Assembly (NCBI GenBank): GCA_024509875.1
Contig: JAMPIV010005018.1
Coordinates: forward strand, 372,001-436,000
Reading direction: 5' to 3'
Source: Oreohelix idahoensis
Lineage: Eukaryota > Mollusca > Gastropoda > Stylommatophora > Oreohelicidae
Length of the DNA: 64,000 nt
A program made the position numbers and the translations under genes. Under the pieces are notes generated by a model. It was not told the origin of the DNA and made no database searches. It saw only the letters and a list, made by a program, of their open reading frames with translations. Shown piece after piece: positions 11,661-23,510 of the stretch; position 1 is the stretch's first letter, and each line of letters opens with the position of its first letter.

Positions 11661-13808
11661 TCAAAATACAACAAGAAAGGAAAATGTGACCTCATACAAA
11701 GGGTGGAGAGTGTTAAGATCAGCTGGTTTTAGACACCCCATGCGGTCGATAAGACGGTTCTCAAGCTGTTCTCTGTTAGCAGTGTCAGAGAAGCAGGATC
11801 TGATCGCCGTGACCTGGATGTCGATGAGATCATGGTGGTCAGGACCATTAAAGTGTATGGCAACTGGTGTGGATTTTTGCTGAGAGATGTCATTCAAGTG
11901 CTGCCTGAATCTGTTTGCCTGTTTGACCAATATAGGTTTTGCAGCAACGTTTACATATGATCCTATAAATGACATTGCGCGATTCACACGTGAAGCTACT
12001 AGTGATGGTGTACGTAGCCTCATGAAAAGACACTTTGTGGGTTGAGATGACATACCTGCACGTGTTGCATCGTGTTCGACCACAGGGTAGTGTGCCAACG
12101 TGAGTGGCATTCTTCTTTGGGAGACGGCTGTGAACAAGAAGATCCTTCAGGTTCTTGTCGCGTAAATATGCCACCAAAGGTGCTTCACCGAATACTTTTT
12201 GAGTTACATAATGTGCTTGGAGGATAGGTAGGTGGCGGAAAAGGATCTGTTTGGCTGTTGTACTGTGAGGGTGATAGGTCAACATTTTACTCTATCCGAA
12301 GTGGATTTATAGTGAGGTTTGAGGGCCTCCTGACGAGAGATGGGGAGCACACGTTGGAGGGCAGAGGTGAGAACATGTTCCGGATAATGTCTGCTACGGA
12401 AGAAATCCAACATCACATTGGCTCGGAAGTGGAAGTCATCGTCGTCTAGGCACAAACGGCGGAGCCGGAGAAGTTGTGAAAATGGCAGGGAGTCATGACA
12501 AGCCCGAGGATGAAAAGAGGTATACAGAAGGTAGCTATGGGCATCTGTCGGCTTGTAGTATACTGAGGTATTGAGGCCAGAGGGCGTGATGTCAAGAAAG
12601 TTGACAGATACTGTGGAGATGAGGGAGGTGAACTTGATGGTGGGGTGGAAGTGGTTGACAAAGTCGATGAAGCGGGATAAATCAGTCTCGGACAGATCTT
12701 TGAGTCCTTTGCCATCATCGATAAATCTGCGGTAAAACCTGGGGACAGGACTGGAGTATTGTTGCCATATCTGATGCTCCAAGTGGCCCATGAACAGGCA
12801 GACATTACAATGACCCATCTTCGTTCCATTGGCAACACCACTAATTTGGTCACAAATTAGACCACTGAATTCAAAAGAATTAAGTTGAAGGACCAGTTCA
12901 GCAAGACGGTGAAGAGTTTCAGTGGATATAGAAGGACCAGTTCAGCAAGACGGTGAAGAGTTTCAGTGGATATAGAAGGACCAGTTCCGCAAGACGGAGA
13001 AGAGTGACAGTGGATATAGAAGGACCAGTTCAGCAAGACGGAGAAGAGTGACAGTGGATATAGAAGGACCAGTTCAGCAAGACGGTGAAGAGTTTCAGTG
13101 GATATAGAAGGACCAGTTCAGCAAGATGGAGAAGAGTGACAGTGGATATAGAAGGACAAGTGCGCTAGTCAGGAAAAAAAACCCGAAGAGCTCGGAGACC
13201 ATCAGAGTGGGGAATTGAGGTATACAGAGAACAGACGTCTAGCAAGAAAAGACGGTAGGAGCGGTCTGCTGAGAGTCGGATAGAGGAGAAAGTTATAACA
13301 GCATGTCTTTGACAAAGAAAGGAACATTCCCAACGATATGCTGGAAAATGCTATCGAGGAAGTCAGAAATGTGTTCAGTAGGACAGGAACAGGCCGAGAC
13401 AATAGGTCTGCCAGGGTTGTCGATCTTATGAATTTTGAGGGGCATGTAGAATACAGGCATGCCCAGAGAACTTTCATGAATCCTAAAATGAGATGTGTGG
13501 GGATGAAGAGCCTTACTCGTGATGAGTTGTTTAATAGTGTTGTGTACAATGCGATTGTTGGAGACAGTTGCATCGCTGGTCCTGGGCCTGTAAAAAGAAC
13601 CATTGGTCAACTGGTTTTTACCTTCACTTAGGTATAAGTCCTTCTGCCAGACGACAATGGCTCCTCCCTTGTCAGCCGGTTTGATGACAATGTCGTCTCT
13701 ATGGCGAAGAAGGGAGAGAGCACGGGACTCTGCAGAAGTGAGATTGGAATAATGCAATCTACGAGGGCGGACCTGCTGAATGTCATTGGTAGAATGCTGC
13801 TTTCAAAC
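11661..13808 (-). pseudogene. Penelope-like RT/GIY-YIG polyprotein, decayed
   Basis: From the left end of RT (13808) one sees VRPRRLHYSNLTSAESRAL, RDDIVIKPADKGGAIVVW and GRPIVSACSCPTEHIS, then after a frameshift LDVCSLYTSIPHSDGLRAL near 13235-13200 (motif A). The 44-bp array interrupts here. Coding resumes with LAELVLQLNSFEFSG, GVANGTKM and PRFYRRFIDDG (catalytic Asp pair, near 12740). The C-terminal part has PCGRTRCNTCRY, VIYRIICKRCCKTYIGQTG (GIY-YIG, near 11930) and, after another frameshift near 11900, HFNGPDHHDLIDIQV to LNTLHPLYEVTF. Known role of the family: reverse transcription at ends nicked by the GIY-YIG nuclease. Confidence 0.82.
12888..13151. repeat. 44-bp minisatellite, 6 copies, inside Penelope RT
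   Basis: Six units of a 44-bp sequence (on the plus strand starting aaggaccagttcagcaagac). The last unit runs into normal RT coding sequence (STETLHRLAELVLQ on the minus strand), so the repeat is amplified from the RT gene itself. A 44-bp unit shifts frame with each copy. Confidence 0.93.
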
Positions 13809-14460
13809 ATAATCACGATATGTTATACTGAGTCTGTAATTTTTTTTCTCAAGGCAATATGTAATTCTAGTATTTACTGCACATATGCTCTTTGGTCGGA
13901 AACATGCTGTGTTAATTGGTTTCAGCTGAATTCGTTTTACTTTCAAAACAGGTAACAGTAACGACAGAAGAATACGCCTGGGACAGAACATCTTGTTTGA
14001 TTTTCTCGACATCCCGGATATTTGTCTGTGAAACAGGTGCATTCTAAATTTTGACAGGACCTACACATATTGTGTTATTTTTCGGCGAACGTGTAATAGA
14101 ACAATCCTTACTAGAAGACCTAATAGTTTCCAAATCCTTGGAATATATTTACCGTTTTCATCTAATCTCTGAAACAACTGTTTGAGTACAATGCATGCGA
14201 CCTTCTTCTTTAATCTTTGTTTGGTTTTTAACACGGTTGCATTAATGCCAACCAATATACGGTCATCAGGTGACTTTACCTCATGGGTAACTTCTAAGTT
14301 ATCAGATAGATCTAAGAGGACTTTAATGCTGGCTAGTAACTCTGAAGATATACCAACATTTGCGGGCATTGTGACTCGACCCATGGAAAGATCGTCAGAC
14401 GAAAGGAACGTTCGTGAAGTAAGTATTAATGTTTTACATTTCAATAACTTCTTATGAACG
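13809..14460. other. open frames on both strands, possible exon
   Basis: 14061-14444 is open on the minus strand (127 codons, Lys-rich, unrecognised). 14191-14418 is open on the plus strand from an ATG with a hydrophobic start (MHATFFFNLCLVF) and ends in a strong splice-donor match, gaa|gtaagt at 14419. I cannot decide which, if either, is real. 13809-14060 shows nothing recognisable. Confidence 0.25.
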
Positions 14461-14728
14461 TACCAAACAAAGATAAAATACGCCCATAGTCAAACTCCCG
14501 TACTAGCACTTAATTTAAACAAGCACGCAAACAAATTCTACATGGAAATAAACCTGCTGCATATTAGACTATATACACATTTTACAGTCTAGTTAACTTC
14601 CTTCCAGTCAATGTGTGGTTTTCAATTTTTTTGGCCCGGATGTAAATAGTAATAAAAGCTAACTCATTCATAACTGACAGTGGTGATGCGCCCTTGAGAT
14701 GCACTGGCATTCCTTTAGACGTTATCTT

Positions 14729-15544
14729 TTCTCTTCTGTTTGTTGTGAGAGCTTCTTTTCTCTTCTGTTTGTTGTGAGAGCTTCTTTTCTCTTCTGTTTG
14801 TTGTGAGAGCTTCTTTTCTCTTCTGTTTGTTGTGAGAGCTTCTTTTCTCTTCTGTTTGTTGTGAGAGCTTCTTTTCTCTTCTGTTTGTTGTGAGAGCTTC
14901 TTTTCTCTTCTGTTTGTTGTGAGAGCTTCTTTTCTCTTCTGTTTGTTGTGAGAGCTTCTTTTCTCTTCTGTTTGTTGTGAGAGCTTCTTTTCTCTTCTGT
15001 TTGTTGTGAGAGCTTCTTTTCTCTTCTGTTTGTTGTGAGTGCTTCTTTTCTCTTCTATTTGTTGTGAGCGCTTCTTTTCTCTTCTGTTAGTTGTGAGTGC
15101 TTCTTTTCTCTTCTGTTTGTTGTGAGAGCTTCTTTTCTCTTCTGTTTGTTGTGAGAGCTTCTTTTCTCTTCTGTTTGTTGTGAGAGCTTCTTTTCTCTTC
15201 TGTTTGTTGTGAGAGTTTCTTTTCTCTTCTGTTTGTTGTGAGAGCTTCTTTTCTGTTCTGTTTGTTGTGAGAGCTTCTTTTCTCTTCTGTTTGTTGTGAG
15301 AGCTTCTTTTCTCTTCTGTTTGTTGTGAGAGCTTCTTTTCTCTTCTGTTTGTTGTGAGTGCTTCTTTTCTCTTCTGTTTGTTGTGAGTGCTTCTTTTCTC
15401 TTCTGTTTGTTGTGAGTGCTTCTTTTCTCTTCTGTTTGTTGTGAGTGCTTCTTTTCTCTTCTGTTTGTTGTGAGTGTTTCTTTTCTCTTCTGTTTGTTGT
15501 GAGAGCTTCTTTTCTCTTCTGTTTGTTGTGAGTGCTTCTTTTCA
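14729..15544. repeat. 29-bp minisatellite, about 28 copies
   Basis: Units of agagcttcttttctcttctg plus tttgttgtg repeated head to tail with few variants. All three minus-strand frames stay open because the unit lacks stops, giving the artefactual 152-codon KRKEALTTN-type ORF. It abuts the broken end of a LINE-C fragment at 15545. Confidence 0.95.
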
Positions 15545-15945
15545 AGTTATGTGGTCACGTGTCATTCGCTCATGTTCTTTCCATGTTTTCCACATCATTT
15601 TCACTTCTGTATCTAGTTCTCTTCTCCGTGTTTTTTTTGGTTTACCTCTGTCCCTGTGGATTCCAGAACAAGGACTGCCTTGTAACGCTATTAACAGGTT
15701 TCCTCAGTGTGTGTCCTATCCATCGCCAGCGTGACATTCTCAGATCGTATTCCACAGGCACTTGTTTGGTTCTTGTTACCAATTTCACTTTTGAGACTGT
15801 CATGATTCGATTGGAAATGTCTGACACTTTGGTCTGAAGGGTCGGCCCTGCTTTGTTTTCTATTTCTTGTCTACGCCCTGTTTCCTGACTTTTAACTCTC
15901 ATAACTCGAATTCTGTCTTTGATCATGTCAGTCTTGAATGGCCCA
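15545..15945 (-). mobile_element. LINE-C fragment, end of RT polyprotein
   Basis: The minus-strand frame from 15926 shows SNRIMTVSKVKLV, then RWRWIGHTLRKPVNSVTRQSLFWNPQGQR, the C-terminal signature of LINE-C. The same segment lies at 49190-49290 on the plus strand. Both ends are truncated; the 3' side is replaced by the 29-bp minisatellite. Confidence 0.8.
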
Positions 15946-16258
15946 ATCTAGTCCAACCCTTTTCTATGTGAAATAGCGGCATTTTATTTAGCAACGCTTA
16001 TTGGGAAAACGACAAGTACCCTTTCCCTTTGTTTATTTGGTACACAGGAAATTTTCTGCCCTTTTTATTCTATGCCGTCCTCGGTTTCATCCCGAATGCA
16101 ATTCGCTAGTAGAACGGGAAAGCTTTCTGCTCTTATTCTTGCCTTCTGAATTAGGATTTGCGTTTTGCTTTTTTGTTGTTTTAAATTTTGTATGTCTGTA
16201 TTATAAGAGATCAAAGGTAGAGACGTTAGAACGCATTTTTCTTGAAGTAAAATTCCTG
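15946..16258. other. no gene recognised
   Basis: About 310 bases with only a chance ORF (89 codons, plus strand). No domain or repeat seen. Confidence 0.4.
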
Positions 16259-16870
16259 GTTCAAACATAGCAGTAGCATGCTCCAGTCTGCCTAGATATA
16301 AATGGGTGTCTGACTTTGACTTCTAAATTGGACAGATCAAACGTAGTAGTAGCATGATAAAGTGTGCCTAGATGTAAATGGGTGTCTGACCTTGACTTCT
16401 GAGTTAGATAGATCAAACGTAGTAGTAGCATGCTCCAGTCTGCCTAGATGTAAATGGGTGTCTGACTTTTTCTGAGTTAGAAAGACCAAACATAGCAAAA
16501 GCATGCTCCAGTGTGCCTAGATGAAAATGGGTGTCTGACCTTGACTTCTGAGTTAGATAGATCAAACATAGCAGTAGCATGCTCTAGTCTCCATAGACGT
16601 AAATGGGTGTCTGGCCTTGATTTCTGAGTTAGATAGATCAAACATAGCAGTAACATGCTCTAGTCTCCATAGACGTAAATGGGTGTCTGGCCTTGACTTC
16701 TGAGTTAGATAGATCAAACACAGCGTTAGCATGCTCCAGTCTGCCTAGATGTAAATGGGTGTCTGACCTTGAATACTGAGTTAGACATATCAAACATAGC
16801 AGTAGCATGCTCTAGTCTGTCTAGATGTAAATGGGTGTCTGACCTTGACTTCTGAGTTAGAGAGATCAAA
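16259..16870. repeat. 76-bp minisatellite, about 8 copies
   Basis: Units starting gatcaaacatagcagtagca, with tgtaaatgggtgtctgacc in the middle, spaced 76 bases (for example at 16335 and 16411). Copies differ by point changes and small gaps, so this array is older than the 29-bp one. A related short stretch (tgtaaatgggcactcag) occurs near 19967. Confidence 0.92.
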
Positions 16871-17590
16871 AGCAGCGAAGACTGGGGACTTTAATACTTG
16901 ACCCTGGTACGACAGTACCCGCCATTGTACTACCGTTTCTTGTTTACATATGTATTTTTACGTTACTGTTATTTGCCACAGGGAATCTAAGGGCATTAAT
17001 TCTGTAGACCTGAGCATGATCATATTCATAAGACTACAGGTAACCATTAAACACAAATACTGAAATTAAAAACATGAAAGTATGAGTGCTGCATTAAACT
17101 GATCTTGCCAATCTTTTTATATGTTTACCATTACCTTCAATATAATTAATTGGGATATTTATTTCTTGCAGACACAATGTAGGAATTCAAACATACGTTG
17201 CTCAAATCTCCACACGAACACTTGTATGTCCATATGTATAAACAGCTACCCCGCTAGAAAATGCCGTGGTGAAGATCATGCAGATGGGACTTCTTTTTGT
17301 TGGGTTATAGCATCTGCCTGAGTGAAAACTACACAAGAGAACTCCTTTATTGACAAATTCTGATAAAAGACAATTTATGACCACAGCTTTTGCAATGTGG
17401 TAAATTAGAATTAAATATTTTAAAGATGTTACTGGTTAATACGGTATAATGTTCTGCTGTTCACAAACAGGAGAGCTTGTTGACTTGTGAGGCAGATTTC
17501 TTGGATGTAAAAATAAAACCAACCAAAATTCGATAAAGAAATATGTGAATAAAAGACGAAAATAAAACACAAGATTGCATACCGATAATA
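16871..17590. other. no gene recognised
   Basis: About 720 AT-rich bases, no domain-bearing ORF, no array and no clear transposon end. Confidence 0.4.
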
Positions 17591-17690
17591 CTTACTTACT
17601 TAGTTGTTCCTTTTTTAACGTGAGGTGTACAGGTTTGGAAGAGAGAGCGCCAGACTATCCAATGGGCTGTCTTCGTGTTGGTCTGGTTCT
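17591..17690 (-). mobile_element. LINE-B 3' tail, about 100 bp
   Basis: On the minus strand the sequence matches the last hundred bases of the LINE-B copy at 46185-46283 (ggatagtctggcgctctctc, cacctcacg, then (TAAG)n). It is an extremely 5'-truncated insertion with the same tail. Confidence 0.8.
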
Positions 17691-17894
17691 ATTCAAATCT
17701 AGTAACCACCAAATAAAGAGAAAGGTAGAAGATAAATATACAATAGCCGCCATGTTTAATCTGTGTAATGAGTAATTGTTGGCTCTGTGTGTTTTATTTA
17801 GTTGTCACCATTTTCTATTTCACTTCATAACGAGGTTGGAACCATCACTGAAGTGATCCTTGCTGAATGTCAACACGTTTTGTCAATTACAATT

Positions 17895-18716
17895 ACAGAA
17901 CATTATAACACATCACTACAGGCAAATCTCATCAACACAGAACATTATAACACATCACTACAGGCAAATCTCATCAACACAGAACATTATAACACATCAC
18001 TACAGGGACATCTCATCTACACAGAACATTATTACACATGACTACAGTGAAATCTCATCAACACAGAACATTATAACACATCACTACAGGGAAATCTCAT
18101 CAACACAGAACATTATAACACATCACTACAGGGAAATCCCATCAACACAGAACATTATAACACATCACTACAGGGAAATCTCATCAACACAGAACATTAT
18201 AACACATCACTACAGGGAACTCCCATCAACACAGAACATTATAACACATCACTATAGGGAAATCTCATCAACACAGAACATTATAACACATCACTTCAGG
18301 GCAAATCTCATCAACACCGAAAATTATAACACATCACTACAGGGAAATCTCATCAACACAGAACATTATAACACATCCCTTTAGGAAAATCTCATCAACA
18401 CATAACATTGTAACACATCACTACAGGGCAAATCTCATCAACTCAGAACATTATAACACATCACTACAGGAAAATCTCATCAACACAGAACATTGTAACA
18501 CATCACTACAGGGAAATCTCATCAACACAGAACGTAATAACACATCACCACAGAGAAATCTCATAAACACAAAACATTATAACTCATCACTACATGCAAA
18601 TCTCATCAACACAGAACATTATAACACATCACTACAGGGAAATCTCATCAACACAGAACATTATAACACATCACTACAGGCAAATCTCATCAACACATAA
18701 CATTATAACACTGTAG
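17895..18716. repeat. 42-bp minisatellite, about 20 copies
   Basis: Units of acagaacattataacacatc followed by actacagggaaatctcatca and ac. Being 42 bases with no stop, it gives a 174-codon repetitive ORF that I regard as an artefact. A single stray unit lies at about 21055-21085. Confidence 0.95.
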
Positions 18717-21122
18717 CGGGAGGTTAATTAAATTTAGTTATCTATATAGGAATCCAGATATGTCATAGACTACCAGGATAGTATGCCAGTAAAGAGTTCT
18801 GGTCTTACAATAAATACCCCAGTCTTAGAAATAAGCACTGGTGTATGGCTATCATAGGAATAGTCAGACTGTGAAAACCCTGGCCAGGTGGTAAGAAGTT
18901 GTACCAGGATTTAAGGCGTCTCCTCCCTGTGACTATCTTATGATTTCTTATATTCTAGGGAATAATTAAAATGAACATTCACTGTGACCACAAATGTAAG
19001 AAGTGAATAATTCCTCAGGTACAGTTAAAATATTTTAATATTTACACTAATATTCTATTTCTACTAATTGGAAAAGAGCATAAAAATATATATATAAAAG
19101 TATTCACACAATTACTATTATTGTCTGTTTAGACTTCAAGATCTTGAATAATAAAGTTACTGAAAAACTGCAATCACTGTGCTTAATCCTTTGACTTTCC
19201 GATTAATTGTCATCAGTTGACTGAATTTCTTTATGGTTAACTATTGTTTTTTCACTATTAGCTGTTTCTTATTGTGGTGGTCAGTGTCCTACGTGACACT
19301 TATCTTTTCAACTTGACAATGCTGACTCTGAACTGTCCCTTGTAGATATCAGACTTGGTAGACCCAACTATAGGGATGCCAATGACCAGTTGAAGTTCAC
19401 TCTTTGGGGTCCTGCACTTTTGTGGGGTTGCCTCTGATGAACTACACAGGCTTTTGATACTTGACAGTCCGGTTTGAGTTATTTCATGGAACCTGAAACA
19501 TCATATCAGCCTTGGCTAGTATCTGGCTAGACTTGTAGCTGACTAGCATAGATGTCAGACCAGTCAGTCATCAGATGTCACCGTTATACAATCATAGTAA
19601 GTAAGGACATCATTTCAGTGATATAGAAGTATTACCATTTCAATTAATTGTAACTGACTAGCACATAAGTCAGACTAGTCAGTCATCAGATGTCAAAGTT
19701 ATACAGTCATAGTAAGTAACATCATTTCAATGATACAAAATTAATATTAACATATCAGTAATAAACATCATCTGGTTTATTCTGCTCCTATACATCCTTT
19801 TCTGATCTATACTTGATCCTTCCAAACCATATCAAGTACAACTTTAAATACTGATGCTATTCTTAGCATCTACACAAAATTAATACATAAATAAATAAAG
19901 TGAGTGACCACATCATCAGGTTTCTTTCTACTGAAACTGGCTGTAGAACACTCCAGTTTACCAGCTGTAAATGGGCACTCAGTTTTGCGCTCAAACTAGG
20001 GAAGGAAAAGGCAGCGAGGAAAGGGGATTAGTAACCTAACCTCGTAAAAGCGGTATCTTCGCTGCTGAAGCTTCTAACAATTCATTTCCCTATGACAATC
20101 TCTGGTCATGGGACTGCCTTTATCTTCGACGAGATACAGCATACAGCATTTAATATAATAAATATTTTCTTCATTTGGCTGTGGGGCTAGTTTTGATATG
20201 TTTTTGTTCAAGCAACCATCTTCCACAAAGCATATCATTAAATCATATTAAAATAACAGTACGTTATATCAATGAATATTATACAGGCATATTTTGTGAA
20301 TTCTATATATGAACCTGAAATTAAAGAAAAATATTATGCACGGTAGTTATCCTAATTTCGCTTACCCTCAGACTCCAGACACTGACTGAAACATATGGCG
20401 ATCCGCTAACACTTCAGATGAATTTAGCGTAGTGGCGTTATCTGCCGTCAGTCTGTCTCAAACCTCTTTCGATGTGTGTGTCTCAGTTTACCGATACGCT
20501 TATTTATACGCATCACGCGGCCGTATCGGAGAGCAGTGACGTCACAGCTTAAGCCTCTGCTGAAAATCTCTTTTAGAAGCAGCGATTTCACTCGATCTGT
20601 GCGTTGCCTGAAACTTTCCCTTTCTCATTCTCGGCTTATATATTGTCCATACTGTTCCATCTTATCTGGTTTTATACAGCCGATATCTCTCTATATTCCT
20701 ATCCATGTAATTTCCCAAACTGTTATTTGTTGATTTTAATATTTAGAACAGAAGTGGGTTTACAGGCTTTCAGCGTAACTGTGGGCAGCTGAAATACGCA
20801 TATATCTCCGTAAAGGATAACTTCCTACCGTTTCTTCTTATACACAGTTGTACACAATCCTTTCCTGGACTAAAATGTGAAATCCTTTTCACAATGATTC
20901 CATTATGCTTTTATTTATCGTTGGCGATTTCCTCTGTCTGATACACATTTCGCTGATACACCGCCATTTCTAAAGCGGTCAATCGATCGTTGACAGGTTT
21001 ATAAAACTACACGAACACGTTTGCAATGAATTGAAACCAATTTTGCGACAAACACATCACTACAAGCAAATCTCATCAACACAGAACAAACGAGTAAAAA
21101 TGGGCAGGGCACTTCAGAGAAA
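18717..21122. other. no gene recognised; one short tandem duplication
   Basis: About 2.4 kb without a supported gene. 19529-19640 and 19648-19745 are a diverged direct duplication of about 115 bp (agctgactagcat, tcagtcatcagatgtca, tcatagtaagtaa). Nothing else is supported. Confidence 0.45.
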
Positions 21123-21130
21123 CACTAAAT

Positions 21131-21418
21131 CAGGTGTCGCAATCAGTCGTTCCCGATCTACTGGTAGATCCCATTGGTTAATTTGGTAGATCTGTAGGTC
21201 ACTGAACTGAAACACGAAATATGTTTTAAAGGAGGAAAATTTCTAGACTATTCCTACCAGGATCACAAGTACTTTTTTCCTGCTTTCCCAGTGAGAACTC
21301 TCGATATGATACTAAAGTGTACCGTGAACTGCATCAGATAGTAGTGCGATATTTTCTTTGTAATATTATCATTCCCCACAGCCCGCACAAACACACACAC
21401 ACACACCACACACACACA

Positions 21419-21493
<75 letters not shown>

Positions 21494-21556
21494 GAACTTT
21501 ATAGGGCTGAGTGTTGTTAAAGTAGATTCCAAAAGCTGCTGGGTTGCCGACCCCTG
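21131..21556. mobile_element. non-autonomous hAT element (MITE-like)
   Basis: Ends are inverted: CAGGTGTCGCAATCAG on the left, and the right end read backwards is CAGGGGTCGGCAACCCAG. Flanking 8-bp target duplications are cactaaat (21123-21130) and cattaaat (21557-21564), 7 of 8 matching. Length 426 bp with no ORF. The CAGGG start and 8-bp duplication are hAT hallmarks. It contains a CA/TA microsatellite. Confidence 0.82.
21386..21490. repeat. (CA)n(TA)n microsatellite
   Basis: CA repeats pass into a TA tract of about 65 bases, inside the small hAT element. Confidence 0.93.
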
Positions 21557-21899
21557 CATTAAATTAAGAACCTCCAGAGGTGAAGGCTGAACATTTTTGA
21601 GGCAGGAAGTGACCTAGCTATAATACAAATATTCTTAGGGGAAGGAGGTCATCGTAGCTATCAGGGGGTTAAGGTGCCGGGCCATGACGCCTTATATTTA
21701 AAACAGATCCTGACATGGCAGTGGAGGTATTAAGCCACTGTTTACACTGGTATGGTGGCCAGCGACAACCCCGCTGGAGTGGAACAGGGTAATAGTCGGA
21801 TTGCAGGAGGGTGGTGGACCTTACTTAATGCAGCGGTTGGAGAGGAGTTGCTCTCCTTTCGGTGTCCGGCGAAAAATTGGGCTGGATAACTGTTAGGGG

Positions 21900-22558
21900 A
21901 ATTTTAGGAGCCCTCTGCCGTGGGCTGCAGAGGGGGCGGACAGGTGTCCGAAGTAGTGAACATTATACAGACCATGTCTTCTCCATTGGGAACATAATGG
22001 TGCGTTGTTCAGAGTGGCAGAGACAACTGTGTATTAACTTTGTTGATTTTGAAACGGCATTTGATAGCATTCACAGGGGCAGACTGTGGGAAATACCTGA
22101 GGGCTAATGGAATCCCTAGTGCATGTTTTCCATCCTCACAAGCCTGTATGCAAGTTTAACATGCAGTATTTTACTGAGGAACCCAACTTTTGAGGTGAAA
22201 AAAGGAGTGAAGAAAGAATATTCCTTATCAACCACTCTATTTTAAACTATGATAGACAGGGTGATGTGCCAGACAATATAGGATGCCGCTAGAGGAATGG
22301 GATGGACATCATTCTCTTACACTGGAGAATCTCGAGTACGCAGATAATGTTGCACTATTTGCACACTCGCGTCGGCGAGTCCGGGTAAAAACTGACGGTC
22401 TGTGTGGACCTGGCTAACGGGTTGGACTAAGCAGTGGTCGTGACACTCGGTGTGAGAAATCCTGTACCCATGTTGTTAATAGACCGGGGGCTGGAAAATG
22501 AAGGCACATTTACAAACGTGAGTGAAACGGTGGCATCAGATGGCGGAAACATCATCGG
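21900..22558 (+). pseudogene. decayed LINE RT fragment
   Basis: In shifting plus-strand frames one reads WQRQLCINFVDFETAFDSIHRGRLWE (RT motif A), then near 22330 LEYADNVALFAHSRRR (YADD-like, mutated to YADN) and near 22520 NVSETVASDGG, as in FTYLGS-VVSHDGG of LINEs. It resembles LINE-C but is much older. Many frameshifts. Confidence 0.6.
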
Positions 22559-23510
22559 ACGAATAAAAGGAGGCGGAGTGATCCTGTATGTAGCAGTAGT
22601 GATTGTTTTGTGAAGCTTACGAGTTTGTGTCTGGCAGTAATCAACATAGATTTGATTGTTGCTCTAGATACTGGCATATGACTCATATTTCGCCATCTTA
22701 TTAGATTGTCTACCTCGCTTTGAAAAGCATGTTCCAGTGCCACGCAGTCACTGTCAATACCATGTACAGTTTTCTTGATAATTATATGTTCTACCTACTA
22801 TACCTAATTTCATGATCTTATATAGTGCACCCTGCCTCCAACCCTCATCATATGCTCTTGCTACATCAAGTAATATTGCTACTGTCATTTCATTCCTTTC
22901 GAAGCCTGTTTTAACATCATGTTACATCTGCAACAGTTGCTCTATTGTACTATGATGGCTTCTAAAGGCTGCCTGTGTTGGACTGCACAAATTGTGCTTT
23001 TCTAAGTGAAATGTTATTATGTTATTAACTATTATTTCTAACATTTTTCCTAGACGGAATATAACGATTTTGGCTTGTATGATGTGTTTCCTTATCTGGC
23101 TTTAGTATGGGGATGATTAATAAATTTCTTCTTGTTTCCTCCATTAATTGCTTTTAGTTTTCTCCAAACTGTAGTTATTTGTGACCTATGATTTAATTTT
23201 TGACAAAATGTTCTCCAACTCTTTTATTTAGCTCTGAATATTATTATATTTGTTTCATTTCTTATTTTTTGATAGTCTGTGTAGTTTTCTTCAGTTCTGA
23301 CTTTTCTATAATTTATCAGGGCCCTTTACACAATTTCAGTTGTTTGGAGCATCTTTCTGTCCAAGGTACTGGATTTTTATCCTTCTTTCTTTTCCTATTT
23401 TTACCTTTTTGTGTTGGTATTAGAGTGACGATGCAAATTTCTGTTTGGTATACATCTGTCACGGTATTGCCTCCCTGTTTGCAGTAGTGGTCCAGTAGGG
23501 CCAAAACTCA
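22559..23510 (-). pseudogene. decayed Jockey/CR1-type LINE fragment
   Basis: Minus-strand frames show VPWTERCSKQLK near 23360-23330 (linker after the endonuclease), WRKLKAINGGNKKKF near 23165, PTQAAFRSHHSTIEQLLQM near 22970-22920, and ILLDVARAYDEGW (RT motif A region) near 22880-22830. Several frameshifts and stops separate these. Known family role: RT of a non-LTR element. This piece is dead and truncated on both sides. Confidence 0.6.

Larger units (their letters stand above)
11230..13808 (-). mobile_element. Penelope-like element with GIY-YIG endonuclease
   Basis: The minus strand carries the Penelope order: RT with IVIKPADKGG, PKIHK-like and DVCSLYTSIP motifs, then RT motif FYRRFIDD, a CGRTRCNTC zinc linker and a C-terminal GIY-YIG endonuclease. 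A short degenerate hammerhead-like motif lies 380 bases downstream of the ORF end. The element is inactivated by several frameshifts and by a tandem repeat inside RT. The outer limits are approximate; terminal repeats are not resolved. Confidence 0.82.

Noticed and set aside
14729..15545. CRISPR-like appearance of 28-29 bp repeats (also 47838-48872)
   Set aside because: There are no unique spacers; units abut directly. The genome is eukaryotic and no cas-like gene is present.
15087..15545. 152-codon charged ORF KRKEALTTNRREKK
   Set aside because: Product of the 29-bp minisatellite being open in all three minus frames.
17860..18384. 174-codon ORF of ISSTQNIITHHYRE repeats
   Set aside because: Encoded wholly by the 42-bp minisatellite; no start context or flanking coding signal.
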